Notes under the pieces: generated by a model
Told to the model about the DNA's origin: nothing
Database searches by the model: none
Seen by the model: only the letters and a program-made list of their open reading frames with translations
Shown here: positions 62,047 to 64,000 of the stretch, in pieces
How the letters are laid out: each line of letters begins with the position of its first letter
Numbering within the stretch: position 1 is the stretch's first letter
Program-made: the position numbers and the translations under genes
NCBI RefSeq assembly: GCF_001971705.1
Contig: NZ_CP019327.1
Coordinates: forward strand, 2,356,001 to 2,420,000
Direction of reading: 5' to 3'
Origin: Natronorubrum daqingense
GTDB lineage: Archaea > Halobacteriota > Halobacteria > Halobacteriales > Natrialbaceae
DNA: 64,000 bases

Positions 62047-62075
62047 GTGCTTCTGGTCACAAGGTGAAGCTACGA
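62041..62075 (+). repeat. 35-bp direct repeat, copy C
   Basis: Same 25-base core, with end GAAGCTACGA, so it differs from copy B by one base. Its first bases supply the TAA stop of the nucleotidyltransferase gene (TAA at 62044-62046). Copies B and C thus frame that gene. Confidence 0.9.
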
Positions 62076-62277
62076 GGAGCTTTTCGCGGACGGTCTCTAC
62101 TCGAGCAGTTGCGGGTATCGCTCGAGAGAATCCCGTATGGGACGGTTCGACACGGGCCGTAGACGGCCGTCCTCGAGTCAGTCATCAATCGACCGTCCTC
62201 GTGAGTCGGGCGGACGGTGTCAGCGAGTCACACCGTCGAGCGAGCCTTTTTCTGTCTGCCTGTCCGAGCGGGAGGTA

Positions 62278-63063
62278 ATGAGAGACGACGGGACCGACCC
62301 CGGTTCGGGCGTCGATCAGCCACGAGCCGTCGGTGACAACTCACGGCGCGAGTTCGCCCAAGAGCGCCGCCTCGAGACCCGCCCCGGGTCCGGCGCGCTG
62401 TCTCGCGCGGACGTCCAACGCGATTCGACGGTCCGCCAGTGGGGCGTCGTCACGCCGAGTGCGACGGTTATCGGCCGTGCGGAAACCCCCGACTCGGACC
62501 TCTCCGAACGCATCCGCCGCCTCCACGACGAACAACACGGAGCGACACCGGGCTACAGCGAGCGCGCCCACAGGCTCGATCGACTGCGAACCACGCAGGC
62601 GCTGTGTAACGCCCTCGAGGTGACGCCGTGGCAACGCGACCTCGCGCTCGGCGTTATGGACGAGATCGATCTCACGGAGTTCGGGAGCCAGCGAGCGATT
62701 CCGAAGGTCGCGCTCGTCGTGATCCGTCACGTCGTCGACGAGGATCGAAAACGGTACTTCGGGCTCGACGACATCGACGCGCAGTCGCTGTCGGCCGATC
62801 GGATGGACGAGCTATTCGGCCAGTACCGAGCGCACGACATCACCGACGAAGAGACGTTCAAGCGCCTCGCCGCGGAGTACGGCCTCGAGACGACGAACCT
62901 GAATCGGCTCCGGCGCGTCCTCAGGTCCCAACTCGACGAGGAGTTGCCAGCCTACGGTCGAAACCCCTACCGAGACCCCAATCTACCGGCCGTGACGGGG
63001 ACGAACGATGCGGGAAGCGATGGTGCGAGCGCGACTGCGGGCGGAGACGCGAATACGGAGTGA
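62278..63063 (+). CDS. DNA-directed RNA polymerase subunit epsilon (haloarchaeal)
   Basis: Protein of 261 residues from the ATG at 62278, which has GGAGGT just upstream (only about 2 bases spacing). The body STVRQWGVVTPSATVIGRAE, RLHDEQH, TPWQRDLALGVMDEIDL and FGSQRAIPKVALVVIRHVVDEDRK is the strongly conserved core of the small haloarchaeal RNA polymerase epsilon subunit. It should bind RNA polymerase; its role in transcription is not well understood. The N-terminal 60 and C-terminal 40 residues are low-complexity. The 200 bases before it hold only repeat C. Confidence 0.88.
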   Translation: MRDDGTDPGSGVDQPRAVGDNSRREFAQERRLETRPGSGALSRADVQRDSTVRQWGVVTPSATVIGRAETPDSDLSERIRRLHDEQHGATPGYSERAHRLDRLRTTQALCNALEVTPWQRDLALGVMDEIDLTEFGSQRAIPKVALVVIRHVVDEDRKRYFGLDDIDAQSLSADRMDELFGQYRAHDITDEETFKRLAAEYGLETTNLNRLRRVLRSQLDEELPAYGRNPYRDPNLPAVTGTNDAGSDGASATAGGDANTE

Positions 63064-63069
63064 GGCTTT

Positions 63070-63951
63070 TTATCGCTCACGCGGCCCTCGGGCGACGTTG
63101 CGACGTTTAGCGACCACGTACGCGACAGACGTTACCCAGAGCGCTCCGAAGTAGGCGTATATCCCCCAGCCAGCCGGGTAGCCGAACGACTGGATGGCCG
63201 TGATCGCGTACGCCAGGCCGTATACGGCGATCGGGACCCCGACGTACGTCCAGACGGCCGGCGTCCAGTCGGTGTCACCACCTCGAGGCGCGGTGACGTC
63301 GATAAACAACGCGACGAGCGTGAGGACGGACAGGGGGACGAAAAGGAACATCGCGACCCACGAGAGGACGAACGCAGCGCCGTGTTCGGATTGGACCACG
63401 AACCCGGAGCCCACGATCAGCGGTGCTGTGACGACGTAGAACGGGACGAGGTGCCACCAACGGAGGGTGCCGTCGGACGTGCCGTCAGTGGCCGACGCAT
63501 CCGTCGGGTGGTGTTCGCGCCAGACTCGAGTCGCGATCCACGCGCCGACGAGCGCACCGATCATCGCGGCCAGGACGGCGATTCCGACGCTGAGCGCGAC
63601 GACGAGCGGCAACGCGACGGCCGAAGCGACGACCATCCACTCGGGAGACCCGCCGATCGTCGTCGCCGTGTTGAGGAGGGTAACGAGAACCATGGCGAGC
63701 GAACCCGTCAGCCCGGTCCACAGGCCGGCGCGACGGGTCGGTGTCGTTCGGTTCCGATAGTAGACGCCGACGAGCAGGCTGGTCGCGAGCAGGGGTCCCG
63801 CCGAAACCGAGCCACCGACCGTGACGACCTCGGTCGGGACGGGACGCCAGGTGAGGGCGAACGTAACCGGAACCGACGCGAGTCCGGCGAGGATCGCCAC
63901 CCGCAGGGATTCCTCGGAGAGGTCTTCACGGAGGTCGCGACGGGAAACCAT
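63070..63951 (-). CDS. Multi-pass membrane protein of unknown function
   Basis: Protein of 293 residues with about seven hydrophobic segments: near residues 18-36, 46-63, 78-96, 106-135, 168-190, 195-220 and 235-290 (the last probably two). The first four resemble haloarchaeal DUF5518-type membrane proteins, but no motif permits a function. A TATA-like GTTAATAC stands about 30 bases before the ATG on the minus strand. It is convergent with the RNA polymerase epsilon gene. Confidence 0.8.
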   Translation of the reverse strand: MVSRRDLREDLSEESLRVAILAGLASVPVTFALTWRPVPTEVVTVGGSVSAGPLLATSLLVGVYYRNRTTPTRRAGLWTGLTGSLAMVLVTLLNTATTIGGSPEWMVVASAVALPLVVALSVGIAVLAAMIGALVGAWIATRVWREHHPTDASATDGTSDGTLRWWHLVPFYVVTAPLIVGSGFVVQSEHGAAFVLSWVAMFLFVPLSVLTLVALFIDVTAPRGGDTDWTPAVWTYVGVPIAVYGLAYAITAIQSFGYPAGWGIYAYFGALWVTSVAYVVAKRRNVARGPRER

Positions 63952-64000
63952 CGGTCGACCGAACCTAACGTGTCTGTTGTATTAACTGTATAGGTGATGA

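Noticed and set aside
60810..62075. CRISPR array from the three 35-bp repeats
   Set aside because: Spacing is 147 and 1,084 bases, one interval holds a whole gene, and no cas genes are present.

Overview
The window looks like chromosomal DNA of a haloarchaeon, most likely of the Natrialbales group. The proteins are very acidic, GC is high with frequent CTCGAG, secreted proteins are Tat lipoproteins, and many genes show a TATA box about 27 bases before an ATG, the geometry of leaderless transcripts. MptA, the haloarchaeal RNA polymerase epsilon subunit, RdfA and three F420/flavin-type luciferase-like oxidoreductases agree with this. No genus can be named from the sequence alone.

Bases 1-50,500 are one long acyl-CoA catabolism island. 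It holds six AMP-forming acyl-CoA ligases, six acyl-CoA dehydrogenases (ACADs), two crotonase-fold enzymes, two thiolase-fold enzymes, a HMG-CoA-synthase-like protein with its DUF35 partner, an alpha-methylacyl-CoA racemase/CoA-transferase-family protein, two SDRs, three F420/FMN luciferase-like oxidoreductases, three APH-fold small-molecule kinases (one with a small LvaB/DUF6285-like partner), three metallo-beta-lactamase-fold proteins, an epoxide-hydrolase-like enzyme, a flavin reductase and a Zn-alcohol dehydrogenase. Among them are six ABC-type solute-binding lipoproteins (five close PotD-like paralogues, one sugar-type) with no permease or ATPase in the window. The layout is a patchwork of short divergent units, each with its own promoter, typically binding protein + ligase + dehydrogenase. 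It reads as several parallel routes that capture an organic acid outside the cell, activate it to a CoA thioester and oxidise it. The kinases next to ACADs suggest that some routes handle 4-hydroxy (gamma-hydroxy) acids by phosphorylation and elimination, as in the bacterial levulinate (Lva) pathway and the ACAD10/11 route. The racemase-type protein suggests methyl-branched substrates.

Bases 50,500-53,700 carry an Lrp-like regulator and an SMC-like ATPase paired with the rod-determining factor RdfA. Bases 53,700-56,150 are a graveyard: a broken IS5-type transposase, a broken IS630-type transposase, a broken ImmA/IrrE-like peptidase, and a 24-bp copy of the 3' end of the tRNA-Ile(GAT) gene, the usual scar of a tRNA-targeting integrative element.

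Bases 56,150-64,000 are housekeeping: tRNA-Ile, FxsA, a YyaL-type thioredoxin-domain protein, a TrmB regulator, mptA, an RlaP-type nucleotidyltransferase, the RNA polymerase epsilon subunit and a membrane protein. Three copies of an unexplained 35-bp repeat lie around mptA and the nucleotidyltransferase gene.
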